A stretch of 64,000 nt of DNA from CAWINY01 sp963837635 (GCA_963837635.1 CAWINY010000007.1:1054001-1118000), one strand, 5' to 3'; shown: positions 34,378 to 43,096, numbered from the stretch's first letter. Numbers and translations are program-made. Notes: generated from the letters alone by a model not told the origin.

Positions 34378-35007
34378 TTATTTCGAGTACAGTTCGACGA
34401 TCAGTTGCTCGTTGACCGGCAGGTTGATCTCTTCGCGCTTGGGCAGCGAGAGCACACGCCCACGCATCGCGTCACGATCCACTTCCAGCCAAGTCGGCGC
34501 CGGATTGTGGCTGGTGAATTCCAGCGCACTGGCCACGATCGGCAGCTTCTTGCTGTTCTCGCGAACCGTGATCTCGTCGCCTTGGCGCACTTCGAACGAC
34601 GGGATGTTCACGCGATGGCCGTTGACATTGAGGTGGCCGTGGCGGACCAACTGGCGCGCTTGACGGCGGGACGCGCCGAAACCGAGGCGGTAGACGACGT
34701 TGTCCAGGCGGCGCTCCAACTGCTGCAGGAGCAACTCGCCGGTAACACCCGTTTTGCGGGCGGCGCTCTCAAAGTAGTTGCGGAACTGGCCTTCCAGCAC
34801 GAAGTACATGCGCTTGGTCTTCTGCTTCTCGCGCAGTTGCAGACCATAGCCGACAATCTTGGCGCGGCGGTCTTTGCCGTGCTGGCCGGGGGGGAAGTTG
34901 CGCTTCTCTATCGCACACTTGTCGGTGAAGCACTTTGCCCCCTTGAGGAACAACTTCATGCCCTCGCGGCGACAAAGGCGGCAAACAGCATCCTTATAAC
35001 GAGCCAT
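34378..35007 (-). CDS. rpsD: 30S ribosomal protein S4 (uS4)
   Basis: 209 residues, normal length. Begins MARYKDAVCRLCRREGMKLFLKG; the C-x2-C start with the further cysteine in KCFTDKCAIEKRNFPPGQ resembles the zinc-binding form of S4. The S4 RNA-binding region RRLDNVVYRLGFGASRRQARQLVRHGHLNVNG is clear. It nucleates 30S assembly on 16S rRNA and can repress the alpha operon in enterobacteria. AAGGAG lies before the ATG. Confidence 0.97.
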   Translation of the reverse strand: MARYKDAVCRLCRREGMKLFLKGAKCFTDKCAIEKRNFPPGQHGKDRRAKIVGYGLQLREKQKTKRMYFVLEGQFRNYFESAARKTGVTGELLLQQLERRLDNVVYRLGFGASRRQARQLVRHGHLNVNGHRVNIPSFEVRQGDEITVRENSKKLPIVASALEFTSHNPAPTWLEVDRDAMRGRVLSLPKREEINLPVNEQLIVELYSK

Positions 35008-35068
35008 AATTCTCCTTGGTTCTCGATCGGTTTACGGGTATGGCGGCCTGTCAATCCCGATCAAAATT

Positions 35069-35129
35069 CAGTGGCTAGTGCCCAGTGGTCAGTTCTCAGT
35101 CGTTGCCCTGCACTGGCCACTGACCACAG
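35069..35129. repeat. Heptamer repeat (CAGTGGT type)
   Basis: CAGTGGC TAGTGCC CAGTGGT CAGTTCT CAGT, then the reversed CACTGGC CACTGAC CAC. Same family as 43171-43201 and 43960-44025. Confidence 0.82.
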
Positions 35130-35132
35130 TTG

Positions 35133-35576
35133 TTAGACTCTGCGCCGTTTCGGCGGGCGGCAGCCGTTGTGTGGAACCGGCGTGACGTCCTTGATCGAGC
35201 GGACCTCAATCCCGGCGGACGCCAGAGCGCGAATGGCCGACTCCCGGCCCGAGCCCGGCCCGGCGACGCGCACTTCGACGGAACGCAGTCCGTGGTCGCG
35301 CGCCATGTTGGCGGCGTTACTAGCGGCCTGCTGCGCGGCGAAGGGCGTGCCTTTGCGCGACCCGCGGAAGCCCAGCGAGCCCGAGCTCTTCCAGGAAATC
35401 ACCCGCCCTTCCTGATCCGTGATCGTCACCAGGGTATTGTTGAACGAGGCCTGGATGTGCACGATCCCGTAGGGCACATTCTTGCGCTCTTTGCGCTTGA
35501 ACGCCTTTTTCTTGCCTGCCTTGCCGGCACCGCCGGCTTTGCCGGCACCGCCTGCCTGACCTGTTGCTTTCGCCAT
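35133..35576 (-). CDS. rpsK: 30S ribosomal protein S11 (uS11)
   Basis: 147 residues. An N-terminal extension of about 25 residues is a Gly/Ala/Lys repeat (GQAGGAGKAGGAGKAGKKK). The core is normal: YGIVHIQASFNNTLVTITD, WKSSGSLGFRGSRKGTPFAAQ and the terminal HNGCRPPKRRRV. S11 sits on the 30S platform. It begins 3 bases after rpsM. Confidence 0.97.
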   Translation of the reverse strand: MAKATGQAGGAGKAGGAGKAGKKKAFKRKERKNVPYGIVHIQASFNNTLVTITDQEGRVISWKSSGSLGFRGSRKGTPFAAQQAASNAANMARDHGLRSVEVRVAGPGSGRESAIRALASAGIEVRSIKDVTPVPHNGCRPPKRRRV

Positions 35577-35579
35577 GCT

Positions 35580-35963
35580 TTATCCCTTTGCCGTCTTCTT
35601 CTTCTGGGCCACGGTGCCGCGACGCGGACCCTTGCGGGTGCGTGCGTTGGTGTGCGTGCGCTGGCCACGGACCGGAAGGTTGCGGCGGTGCCGGTAGCCA
35701 CGATAGGAACCGATTTCGATCAGCCGCTTGATGTGCATCGAGATGTCCTTGCGGAGATCGCCCTCGACGCCGCCCTCGGCTTCGATCGCCTGGCGGATGC
35801 GGTTCACCTCGTCCTCGTTCAGGTCCTGCACCTTCTTCTCGCCGTCCACGTTAGCCGTCGCCAGAAGCTTGGCGGCGCGCGGTTGGCCGATGCCGTAGAT
35901 GTAAGTCAGCGCGATACGCGTGTGCTTGTTGCGCGGCAGATCGACGCCTGCAATACGTGCCAT
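35580..35963 (-). CDS. rpsM: 30S ribosomal protein S13 (uS13)
   Basis: 127 residues. Begins MARIAGVDLPRNKHTRIALTYIYGIG, normal for S13, with LIEIGSYRGYRHRRNLPVRGQRTHTNARTRKGPRRG near the end. S13 lies on the 30S head and contacts tRNA and the 50S subunit. Confidence 0.97.
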   Translation of the reverse strand: MARIAGVDLPRNKHTRIALTYIYGIGQPRAAKLLATANVDGEKKVQDLNEDEVNRIRQAIEAEGGVEGDLRKDISMHIKRLIEIGSYRGYRHRRNLPVRGQRTHTNARTRKGPRRGTVAQKKKTAKG

Positions 35964-35989
35964 TGGTAATCCTTATTCGCCACTCATTT

Positions 35990-36063
35990 GCCGGTGATAC
36001 GCGCTGATCAACACAGATACAGAACTTCGAAACGATCAGCGTTCCTCAGCGGAAATCAGCGGC
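35990..36063. repeat. 10-bp-period inverted repeat (CGCTGATCA type)
   Basis: Left arm with GCGCTGATCA and ACACAGATAC; right arm GATCAGCGTT CCTCAGCGGA AATCAGCGGC. Same family as 29979-30012 and 60297-60384. Confidence 0.75.
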
Positions 36064-36089
36064 CCCTTCTGTTTTTCCGGCGCCGGCAA

Positions 36090-36203
36090 TTAGCCCTGAC
36101 GCTGCTTGTGTTTCGGATTTTCGCAGATCACCCGCACCACGCCACCGCGGTGGATGACCTTGCACTTGTCACAAATCTTCTTTACTGAAGCCCGTACTTT
36201 CAT
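36090..36203 (-). CDS. rpmJ: 50S ribosomal protein L36 (bL36)
   Basis: 37 residues, exactly the usual length: MKVRASVKKICDKCKVIHRG followed by GVVRVICENPKHKQRQG. The zinc-binding C-x2-C, C and H pattern is complete. It is located between infA and rpsM as in most bacteria. Confidence 0.97.
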   Translation of the reverse strand: MKVRASVKKICDKCKVIHRGGVVRVICENPKHKQRQG

Positions 36204-36218
36204 CGCTTGGTTCTCAAT

Positions 36219-36327
36219 TCAGTGACTAGTGACTAGTGATTAGTAACTAGTGAAATCATTGCCTATTCTTATCTACTCGTTCCTGGTTACGAACTGTTAG
36301 TCACTAGTCACGAATCACTAGTCACTA
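36219..36327. repeat. Heptamer inverted repeat (TAGTGAC type) reaching the infA stop codon
   Basis: Left arm TAGTGAC TAGTGAT TAGTAAC TAGTGAA; right arm TAGTCAC and AATCACTAGTCACTA. On the minus strand the run starts with the TAG stop of infA (36327-36325). Confidence 0.88.
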
Positions 36328-36543
36328 TTTGTACCGGTACACGATTCGTCCGCGGGTCAGGTCGTAGGGGGAAAGCTCGACTGCCACCCGGTCGCCCGGA
36401 AGAATACGGATGAAGTTCTTGCGCATCTTGCCGGAGACATGGGCCAGCACCTGGTGACCGTTCTCCAGCTTGACCTTGAACATGGCATTGGGCAGCGGTT
36501 CTTCCACTACTGCCATTACTTCAATCGCGTCTTCCTTGCTCAT
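36325..36543 (-). CDS. infA: Translation initiation factor IF-1
   Basis: 72 residues from the ATG with AAAGGAG upstream, exactly the IF-1 length. SKEDAIEVMAVVEEPLPNAMFKV and YDLTRGRIVYRYK are the family ends around an OB fold. The open frame extends 23 residues further upstream, but this has no support. It binds the A site during initiation. Confidence 0.97.
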   Translation of the reverse strand: MSKEDAIEVMAVVEEPLPNAMFKVKLENGHQVLAHVSGKMRKNFIRILPGDRVAVELSPYDLTRGRIVYRYK

Positions 36544-36650
36544 GCACTCCTTTGGCTGTAGCACCGGCTTCTCGCCGGCGCGCCCTTTTGACTTGCGCCG
36601 TGGTGCTGCCAACCGAACCTGGCGGCAAGACGCCGGCCTACCCCGAACGC

Positions 36651-37403
36651 CTATTTCGTCAAAATGTCCGGACCGTGCGCCGTGACCGCAACGCAGTGCT
36701 CAAAATGAGCGCTATTGCTGCCATCCTCGGTTACCGCCGTCCACTTGTCCTCAAGCAGCCTGGTCGCCGGACCACCGGCGTTCACCATCGGCTCGATCGC
36801 GATTACCATCCCGGTGCGCAACTTCGGCCCGTGGCCGCGCTGCCCGTAATTGGGCACCTGCGGGTCTTCATGCAACCGGGTACCGATGCCGTGCCCCACA
36901 AACTCGCGAACCACGCTGAAGCCGTTGGCTTCCACGTACTCCTGGACCGCCGCGCCCACGTCGCCGATCGTGTTGCCGACCTGCGCCGCTTCAATTCCCT
37001 TGTACAGCGAGGCCTCGGTCACCTCGATCAGCTTCCTGACCTCGGGCGCGATCGACTCGCCCACCGGAACCGTGATCGCCGCGTCGCCGTAATAGCCGTC
37101 CAGCACCACGCCGCAGTCGATGGAGACTAGATCCCCAAGTTTCAGCGCCCGCTTCTCCGACGGGATGCCGTGCACGATCTCCTGGTTAATGGAGGTGCAG
37201 AGCACGCACGGGTAATCGAAATAACCCTTGAAGGCGGGCTTGGCGCCCGCCTCCCGGATCATCCTCTCGGCCGCCCGCTCCAGGTCCATGGTGGTAAGCC
37301 CCGGCGCCACCAAGGCCCTGAGTTCATCTAGAACCTGGCGCACGATATGCCCGCTGCGGCGCAGCCTTTCGATCTCCGACGGGCTCTTGCAAACGATCGC
37401 CAT
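36651..37403 (-). CDS. map: Methionine aminopeptidase, type I
   Basis: 250 residues. Metal ligands are recognisable: Asp in SIDCGVVLDGYYGDAA (two), His in FVGHGIGTRLHEDPQVPNYG, Glu in AIEPMV and Glu in TAVTEDGSNSAHFEHCVAV. It removes initiator Met from nascent proteins. It abuts adk with no spacer, as often in the secY-adk-map-infA arrangement. Confidence 0.96.
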   Translation of the reverse strand: MAIVCKSPSEIERLRRSGHIVRQVLDELRALVAPGLTTMDLERAAERMIREAGAKPAFKGYFDYPCVLCTSINQEIVHGIPSEKRALKLGDLVSIDCGVVLDGYYGDAAITVPVGESIAPEVRKLIEVTEASLYKGIEAAQVGNTIGDVGAAVQEYVEANGFSVVREFVGHGIGTRLHEDPQVPNYGQRGHGPKLRTGMVIAIEPMVNAGGPATRLLEDKWTAVTEDGSNSAHFEHCVAVTAHGPDILTK

Positions 37404-38108
37404 CTAACGTTGTTCAAGGACCTTCAGTGCATCGGCGGTGACCGTCTGCGGGTCCCGTTCGCCGTCGAGCACCACCAGCCCGCCCTTGGCCTTGTAGTAC
37501 TCGGTCAACGGCTTGGTCTGTTTCTCGTACGCCTTCAGGCGCTCCGCGATCGCGTCCTCACTGTCGTCCTTGCGCGTCACAAGCTTGGCACCGTCAGCAT
37601 CGCAGGTGTCAGCTACGCGGGGGGGCTGGAAATAGACGTTGTAAATCCGGCCACAGGTGGGACACGTACGGCGGCCTGTAAGCCGCTGCATCAGTGGAGT
37701 ATAGCCCACCGCGATCTCGATCACAACCGGCGCCAGGCTGGCGCACGCCTGCTTGGCAAAGAGCTGGCCGCCCAAGAACCCGTCCAGCCATCCGGCTTGC
37801 GCCACGGTGCGCGGGAAACCGTCGAGGATGAAGCCGCGGGCACAATCGGTCTCCTGCAGCCTGGCAGCGACCATGTCGCACACCAGCTGATCGGGCACCA
37901 GATCGCCCCGCTCCATGATGGCCTTGGCCTGCTTGCCGAGTTCGGTGCCCTTGCTCACGTTTGCCCGCAGGATGTCACCGGTGGAGATCTGCGGAATTTT
38001 GTACTGTTCCACGATCTTCTTGGCCTGCGTACCCTTGCCGGCTCCGGGCGCTCCCAAAAGGATTACCGGACCGACCATCTTCTGCGCCGCCGTCGCATTT
38101 GCTTCCAT
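37404..38108 (-). CDS. adk: Adenylate kinase
   Basis: 234 residues from the ATG preceded by GGAGG; this adds about 11 residues before the usual start (MVGPVILLGAPG), which lacks its own ribosome binding site. P-loop GAPGAGKGT at 19-27. The LID carries a zinc site, RRTCPTCGRIYNVYFQPPR with a later Cys and Asp (DTCDADG). The NMP region and GFPRTVAQA are normal. It equilibrates ATP, AMP and ADP. Confidence 0.95.
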   Translation of the reverse strand: MEANATAAQKMVGPVILLGAPGAGKGTQAKKIVEQYKIPQISTGDILRANVSKGTELGKQAKAIMERGDLVPDQLVCDMVAARLQETDCARGFILDGFPRTVAQAGWLDGFLGGQLFAKQACASLAPVVIEIAVGYTPLMQRLTGRRTCPTCGRIYNVYFQPPRVADTCDADGAKLVTRKDDSEDAIAERLKAYEKQTKPLTEYYKAKGGLVVLDGERDPQTVTADALKVLEQR

Positions 38109-38180
38109 GATTGCCGTCCTCCGTTTTTTTGTTTTCCGCTGCCCACTTCGAACGGGGAACGGAAACGTCTTATTAAGTCC

Positions 38181-39569
38181 TTACGACCAAGTCCGGCGGC
38201 CGCGGATGCGTCCGCTGCGCGGGGTGAAACCTTCATAGTGGCGCATGATCAACTGCGCCTCCACCTGATTGACGGTATCCATGGCCACGCCTACCACGAT
38301 CAGCAGCGAGGTGCCGCCAAAATAGAAGTTCACGCCCAAGCCGTTCGTAACCCAGGCCGGCAGGTTCTCGAAGAACCGGCCGATAATTCCCGGAAGATGG
38401 TTCAAATGAATACCGGTGATCATCCACTCCGGGATAAAGCTGATGATGATCAGGTAGAGCGCGCCCACCAGGGTGATGCGCGTCAGGATCTCGTTGATAT
38501 GGTTCGCCGTGTTCTTGCCCGGCCGGATGCCGGGGATAAACCCGCCGTACTTGCGCATGTTGTCCGCAACCTCGTTGGGGTTGAAGACGATCGACACATA
38601 GAAGTAGGCAAAGAAAATAATCCCCACGGCGTAGAGCAAGGTGTACATGGGCTCGCCCCAAGCCAACGCCTTCAACATAGGTCCGAAGAAGCGGTTGTCC
38701 TTGAGGACAAAACCCATGGTCTGCGGCAGGGTCAACACGGAACTGGCGAAGATGACCGGCATCACGCCGCCGGAGTTGACCCGCAGCGGCAGATGGGTGC
38801 TCTGGCCTCCCATGATTTTGCGGCCGACCACGCGCTTGGCGTATTGCACCGGGATGCGCCGTTCGCTACGCTCCACGAACACGATGAACATCACCACCCC
38901 GACCATCAGGGCCGTCATCATCGCCAGTGCGGGAACGGTAAACGCGCCCCAGGCGCCGGTGCGGGCCTTATCGACCAAGTCCACCACGCCGCGCGGCAGG
39001 CCGACCACGATACCGGCAAAGATCAGCAGCGACATGCCATTACCCACGCCGCGCTCGGTGATCTGTTCGCCCAGCCACATGATGAAGGCCGAGCCGGTGG
39101 TCAAGGTCAGCATGGTCATGAGCACGAAGGGCACGCCCGGATGGAGCACGAAATCTCCGCTGCGCTGCAGCGAAAGAGCAATGCCGAGCGACTGCACGGA
39201 GCTGAGGATCACGGTCAGATAGCGCGTCCACTGCGTGATCTTCTTGCGCCCCAGTTCGCCTTCCTTCTGCAGCTTAGCCAGCGGCTCATACACCACGGTG
39301 AGCAACTGCAGGATGATGGAGGCGGTGATGTAGGGCATGATGCCCAGGGCGAAGATGGTCAGGCGGCGAAGCTGTCCGCCGCTGAACAGGTCCACGAAAC
39401 CCAGAAAGGTGCCGCGGTTCTGGTCAAAGAACTGCGCCAACCGGTCGGCATTGATGCCCGGAGTCGGGATGTGACCGCCCAAGCGGTACACCGCCAGCAT
39501 CGCCAGCGTGAACAGAATGCGCCTGCGCAGGTCCGGAATTCGAAAAACGTTGGCCAGCTTTTCCAGCAT
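38181..39569 (-). CDS. secY: Protein translocase subunit SecY
   Basis: 462 residues from MLEKLANVFRIPDLRRRILF, the normal N-terminus; the frame runs upstream without support. Ten membrane helices are discernible; plug and pore residues lie after GHIPTPGINADRL and FSGGQLRRLTIFALGIMPYITASI. The cytosolic loops carry the ribosome/SecA-binding basic patches (VVGRKIMGGQSTHLPLRVN). SecY is the core channel for Sec export. Confidence 0.97.
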   Translation of the reverse strand: MLEKLANVFRIPDLRRRILFTLAMLAVYRLGGHIPTPGINADRLAQFFDQNRGTFLGFVDLFSGGQLRRLTIFALGIMPYITASIILQLLTVVYEPLAKLQKEGELGRKKITQWTRYLTVILSSVQSLGIALSLQRSGDFVLHPGVPFVLMTMLTLTTGSAFIMWLGEQITERGVGNGMSLLIFAGIVVGLPRGVVDLVDKARTGAWGAFTVPALAMMTALMVGVVMFIVFVERSERRIPVQYAKRVVGRKIMGGQSTHLPLRVNSGGVMPVIFASSVLTLPQTMGFVLKDNRFFGPMLKALAWGEPMYTLLYAVGIIFFAYFYVSIVFNPNEVADNMRKYGGFIPGIRPGKNTANHINEILTRITLVGALYLIIISFIPEWMITGIHLNHLPGIIGRFFENLPAWVTNGLGVNFYFGGTSLLIVVGVAMDTVNQVEAQLIMRHYEGFTPRSGRIRGRRTWS

Positions 39570-39784
39570 AAAGAGACTTGAGTACCTCGGTTCCCCAGGC
39601 CCACGAGCGCCAAGCACCTAGCCGGCGTCTCGCCGGCGGACATCGCTCAAGATCACTCTAACAACGGCGAAGATCCTTCGCTCGGCTTTGCCTCGCTCAG
39701 GATGACGGCTGCGGGCTCCCGCTTCGCTCACGCCCGCCGGGGTCCCCAATACGCGCTTTGCGCGTGTTGGGGTTGAAAGCGCCG

Positions 39785-40273
39785 TCACTTCGCCGGTTTC
39801 TTATCCTTGTGCCGCACCACCGGCTTGGGGCTGTTCTGGATCACTTCTACTTTACCCCCAGCGGCGGAAATTTTCTCCTGCGCAGATTTAGAAAACTTGT
39901 GCGCGCGCACGGTCAGTGCAGCCTTCACTTCGCCCACGCCGAGGATCTTGACCAGCGAGCTCTTCTTGGGCACCATGCCGGCCTTGTGCAGCACCTCCGG
40001 GGTGACCTCGCTCTGACCCAGTTCAGCCAGGCTGCTCAGGTTTACCACCGAGTACTCGACGCGGAAGATGTTTACGAAACCGCGCTTGGGCATACGGCGG
40101 TGCAGCGGCATCTGGCCGCCTTCAAAGCCGCGCATAAAGCTCACACCGCTACGCGATCCCTGGCCCTTGTGGCCCCGGGTCGAGGTCTTGCCCATGCCCG
40201 AACCCATACCGCGCCCGACGCGCTTGCGGTTGGGGTTCGCATTCTTGGGACGACGAATGTTCGACAGATTCAT
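39785..40273 (-). CDS. rplO: 50S ribosomal protein L15 (uL15)
   Basis: 162 residues from MNLSNIRRPKNANPNRKRVG, the canonical start; upstream in-frame sequence is heptamer repeat. The Gly/Arg-rich N-terminus (GMGSGMGKTSTRGHKGQGSRSG) threads into 23S rRNA. Ends with a Lys-rich tail. The 215-base gap to secY holds dispersed palindromic sequence (GCCGGCGTCTCGCCGGC near 39619) but no gene. Confidence 0.96.
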   Translation of the reverse strand: MNLSNIRRPKNANPNRKRVGRGMGSGMGKTSTRGHKGQGSRSGVSFMRGFEGGQMPLHRRMPKRGFVNIFRVEYSVVNLSSLAELGQSEVTPEVLHKAGMVPKKSSLVKILGVGEVKAALTVRAHKFSKSAQEKISAAGGKVEVIQNSPKPVVRHKDKKPAK

Positions 40274-40362
40274 TTCCGTTCCCCGTTTTCCGTTTTCCGT
40301 TACCCGTCTTGGTTCCCCGCCGTCCACAAGGGAAAACGGAGAACGGGAAACGGAGAACGCTA
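40274..40362. repeat. Heptamer inverted repeat (CCGTTTT type) between rplO and rpmD
   Basis: Left arm TTCCGTT CCCCGTT TTCCGTT TTCCGTT ACCCGTC; right arm GGAAAACGGAGAACGGGAAACGGAGAACGCTA. On the minus strand it begins with the TAG stop of rpmD (40362-40360): TAGCGTT CTCCGTT TCCCGTT CTCCGTT. Confidence 0.88.
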
Positions 40363-40551
40363 TCCTTCTACGATCTTAACCAGGTGCGGAATCTTGTTTA
40401 CCATGCCGCGGATCGAGGGCGTATCCTCGCGCTCGATCACCTGATTCAGGCGTGTAAAGCCCAAGCCTTTCACCACGACCTTGTGCTTCACCGGCGAGCA
40501 AATCGCCGAGCGCACCCACTGGATGCGGATCTTCTTGTCGGTGGTCGGCAT
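40360..40551 (-). CDS. rpmD: 50S ribosomal protein L30 (uL30)
   Basis: 63 residues, usual length. IRIQWVRSAICSPVKHKVVVKGLGFTRLNQVIEREDTPSIRGMVNKI is the single L30 domain. It overlaps rpsE by one base. The stop codon is the first triplet of a heptamer run. Confidence 0.95.
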   Translation of the reverse strand: MPTTDKKIRIQWVRSAICSPVKHKVVVKGLGFTRLNQVIEREDTPSIRGMVNKIPHLVKIVEG

Positions 40552-41063
40552 TACAGCTCCTCCACGTTCTTGCCGCGCGTGGCCGCCACTTCGTTGCGGT
40601 CGCGCAGTTGGCGCAGAGCTTCGAAGGTGGCCTTGATCACGTTATGCGGGTTGGTGCTGCCGATGGACTTGGTCAGCACGTTCATGACCCCCGCCGAAGT
40701 CATCACCGCGCGCACCGCGCCGCCCGCGATCACCCCGGTGCCTTCCGGGGCCGGCTTCAGCAGCACCATGCCGCTGCCAAAACGGCCGAGCACGGTGTGC
40801 GGAATGCTCGTCTGGGTCAGCCGCACCTGGAGCAGGTTCTTCTTGGCCGCCTCGATCCCCTTGCGAATGGCCTGCGGAACTTCCTTAGCCTTGCCGGAAC
40901 CGTAGCCCACGACCGCCGCCGTGGGGTCGCCCACCACCACCAGGGCCGCGAACGAGAGGTTCTTGCCGCCCTTGACTACCTTGGTGACCCGGTTGATCGA
41001 GACCACCTGGTCCTTCAACTGGTATTGTCCGGCGTCGAGTTTTTTCTTCGTAGTGATTGCCAT
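40551..41063 (-). CDS. rpsE: 30S ribosomal protein S5 (uS5)
   Basis: 170 residues. N-terminal dsRNA-binding-like domain (DQVVSINRVTKVVKGGKNLSFAALVVVGD) and C-terminal domain with ARGKNVEEL at the end. S5 takes part in decoding accuracy and mRNA entry. Normal spc-operon position. Confidence 0.97.
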   Translation of the reverse strand: MAITTKKKLDAGQYQLKDQVVSINRVTKVVKGGKNLSFAALVVVGDPTAAVVGYGSGKAKEVPQAIRKGIEAAKKNLLQVRLTQTSIPHTVLGRFGSGMVLLKPAPEGTGVIAGGAVRAVMTSAGVMNVLTKSIGSTNPHNVIKATFEALRQLRDRNEVAATRGKNVEEL

Positions 41064-41080
41064 TGTGCTCTCGTTTGCTG

Positions 41081-41446
41081 TTAGAACTTCAGTCCTGCTT
41101 CGCGCGCGGCATCGGCCAGCGCCTTGATCCGGCCGTGATACAAGTAGCCGCCGCGGTCGAACACCACTTGGCTGATGCCCTTGGCCTTGGCGCGCTCGGC
41201 CACCAACTTGCCCACGTCCTTCGCCGCTGCCAGGTTGCCGCCGGTCTTCATCTTGGTGTCGCCCTTTTCGTTGCTGCTGGCGGCCACCACGGTGGCGCCC
41301 TTGCTATCGTCGATCACCTGCACGTAGATGTTGGTAAGTGAGCGATACACCGCCAAGCGCGGACGCTCGGCCGTGCCCCGTAGCTTGCGACGAATGCGGA
41401 CGTGCACCCGCTGGCGCATTTCGTCCTTGGAATTCTGCCTATACAT
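41081..41446 (-). CDS. rplR: 50S ribosomal protein L18 (uL18)
   Basis: 121 residues from MYRQNSKDEMRQRVHVRIRRKL; longer starts upstream lack support. RPRLAVYRSLTNIYVQVIDD and the C-terminal VVFDRGGYLYHGRIKALADAAREAGL are diagnostic. It binds 5S rRNA. Confidence 0.97.
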   Translation of the reverse strand: MYRQNSKDEMRQRVHVRIRRKLRGTAERPRLAVYRSLTNIYVQVIDDSKGATVVAASSNEKGDTKMKTGGNLAAAKDVGKLVAERAKAKGISQVVFDRGGYLYHGRIKALADAAREAGLKF

Positions 41447-41490
41447 AAGTTCGCTTTCCTTATCCCGGGTTTCTGAACCGGGGAGCATCT

Positions 41491-41565
41491 TCAATTTCTG
41501 ATTTGCGATTTCTGATTTACGACATCTTCACAATCAGAAATCAGAAATCGTGAAATCTGAAATTG
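41491..41565. repeat. Heptamer inverted repeat (GATTTCT type)
   Basis: Left arm GATTTGC GATTTCT GATTTAC; right arm AATCAGA AATCAGA AATCGTG AAATCTG. It is the most AT-rich member of the heptamer class. Confidence 0.85.
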
Positions 41566-41597
41566 ACAGTGCCAATCTCGAGCTGCCAAGAAATTCT

Positions 41598-42137
41598 TTA
41601 CTTGGCTCCGGTCTTGCCCACCTTCTTCTTCAGCTTTTCGCCGGCGTAGCGCACGCCCTTGTTCTTGTACGGGTCAGGCGGACGCAGGGCCCGCATCTCC
41701 GCGGCGACCTGGCCGACCTTCTGCCGGTCAATCCCGCTCAGGCTCAGGCGGGTCAGCTTGGGATCGACGGCAACCTCAATCCCGCTCGGCAACGGATACT
41801 CGATCGGGTGCGAATAGCCCAGACTGAAGACCACCGTGCCTTTGCCCTTCAGTTCCGCACGGTAGCCGATGCCAACGATTTCCAACTCGCGGGTCCAGCC
41901 CTTGGTCACACCCTCGACCGCGTTGTTGAGCAGCGCGCGCGTCAGTCCATGCAGCGCGGCCTTGCTGTCGTCGCTACGTGTGGCCACCATCTGGCTGTCC
42001 TGCTGCTCGACCTGGATTCCGGCCGGAATGGGTGCGGTCACCGTGCCCTTAGGACCCTTCACGGTGGCCAAATTCGCCTCAATCGTGATGGTCACGCCCT
42101 TGGGAACTGCAATTGGTTTTTTTCCGATTCTCGACAT
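41598..42137 (-). CDS. rplF: 50S ribosomal protein L6 (uL6)
   Basis: 179 residues. Begins MSRIGKKPIAVPKGVTITIE; two L6 domains; the C-terminal signature PDPYKNKGVRYAGEKLKKKVGKTGAK is complete. It lies near the GTPase-associated centre of the 50S. Confidence 0.97.
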   Translation of the reverse strand: MSRIGKKPIAVPKGVTITIEANLATVKGPKGTVTAPIPAGIQVEQQDSQMVATRSDDSKAALHGLTRALLNNAVEGVTKGWTRELEIVGIGYRAELKGKGTVVFSLGYSHPIEYPLPSGIEVAVDPKLTRLSLSGIDRQKVGQVAAEMRALRPPDPYKNKGVRYAGEKLKKKVGKTGAK

Positions 42138-42141
42138 TGTT

Positions 42142-42305
42142 TTAGCTCTCAGCCATCAGCTCTCAGCCATCTCAGACCTTAGCTTTCGAACCGTGACCTG
42201 GATTCTCTATGTTCATTGTTCATTCCGCCGCTTCTCCCATCCTTTGCCATCCAGCCGCTCCGCCCAGACAAGGGCTGACGGCTGATAGCTGATGGCTGAC
42301 GGCTT
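42142..42305. repeat. Heptamer repeats (CAGCCAT type) at both ends of the rpsH-rplF gap
   Basis: CAGCCAT CAGCTCT CAGCCAT at 42150-42178 and the reversed GGCTGAC GGCTGAT AGCTGAT GGCTGAC at 42273-42303, with about 90 unrelated bases between. The arms are reverse complements. Confidence 0.85.
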
Positions 42306-42306
42306 C

Positions 42307-42705
42307 TTAGCACACTTCACAGAGGATCTCGCCGCCCACGCCTTCTCTGCGCGCCTGGCGGCCGGTCATGACCCCCCGCGGGGTGGTCAGGATGTTGATC
42401 CCCAAACCGCCGAGCACGCGCGGAATCTCGGTGCGGCCGACGTAGACACGGCAGCCGGGGCGCGAGACCCGGGTGATCTTCGAGACGGCCGCCTGACCGC
42501 CCGCGCCGTACTTCAGATAGACGCGAAGCACAGGCTTGCCGCCCTCTTCCGTCATCTTGTAGTTGGAGATGTAGCCCTCTTCCTTGAGAATGCGGGCGAT
42601 CTCCAGCTTCAGCTTGGAAGCTGGAGCATCCACCTTCTGGTGACGGGCGCCAATCGCGTTGCGAATGCGCGCCAGGAAATCTGCGACCGGATCGGTCAAA
42701 CTCAT
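42307..42705 (-). CDS. rpsH: 30S ribosomal protein S8 (uS8)
   Basis: 132 residues from MSLTDPVADFLARIRNAIGA. The C-terminal region RVYVGRTEIPRVLGGLGINILTTPRGVMTGRQARREGVGGEILCEV is diagnostic. S8 binds 16S rRNA centrally and, in E. coli, represses the spc operon. The longer frame upstream is repeat sequence. Confidence 0.97.
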   Translation of the reverse strand: MSLTDPVADFLARIRNAIGARHQKVDAPASKLKLEIARILKEEGYISNYKMTEEGGKPVLRVYLKYGAGGQAAVSKITRVSRPGCRVYVGRTEIPRVLGGLGINILTTPRGVMTGRQARREGVGGEILCEVC

Positions 42706-42814
42706 TGTTTTTCGCTTCTCCCTAACGTTGCCCGTTCGCTCCCCCGAGTCCCCCAACCAGCCCGACGGCTTGTTGGTTCCACTAAGGGAGAACCAGCGGC
42801 AACGGAGTACTTCC

Positions 42815-42893
42815 ACCGTTCTCCGTTTTCCGTTCTCCGTCTTCCGTTGGTATGCACCACGCGGGGAACGGAGAACGGAAAACGGAGAACGAA
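42815..42893. repeat. Heptamer inverted repeat (CCGTTCT type)
   Basis: CCGTTCT CCGTTTT CCGTTCT CCGTCTT CCG on the left; GGGGAACGGAGAACGGAAAACGGAGAAC (units of seven) on the right. Confidence 0.88.
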
Positions 42894-42902
42894 CTCTTCC
42901 AG

Positions 42903-43088
42903 CTACCAGGACGACTTAGCAACCCCGGGGATCTCCCCGCGCAACGCCAACCCGCGGAAACAAAGCCGGCAGATGCCGAACTTGCGCAGATAGGCTCGCG
43001 GCCGGCCGCACAACTTGCAACGGTTGTGCTGCTGCGTGGAGAACTTGGGCTTCTTCCTCGCCTTCGCTACCTTTGATGTTTTCGCCAT
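42903..43088 (-). CDS. rpsN: 30S ribosomal protein S14, zinc-binding type (uS14)
   Basis: 61 residues, the short form, with two CxxC pairs (CKLCGRPRAYLRKFGICRLC) forming a zinc site and the terminal LRGEIPGVAKSSW. It belongs to the 30S head. No zinc-independent paralogue is in the window. Confidence 0.97.
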   Translation of the reverse strand: MAKTSKVAKARKKPKFSTQQHNRCKLCGRPRAYLRKFGICRLCFRGLALRGEIPGVAKSSW

Positions 43089-43096
43089 TCTTTATC

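Noticed and set aside
37347..39581. A 744-codon plus-strand frame opposite adk and secY
   Set aside because: A His/Gln/Arg-rich shadow caused by GC-rich codons of adk and secY; no domain or start signal.
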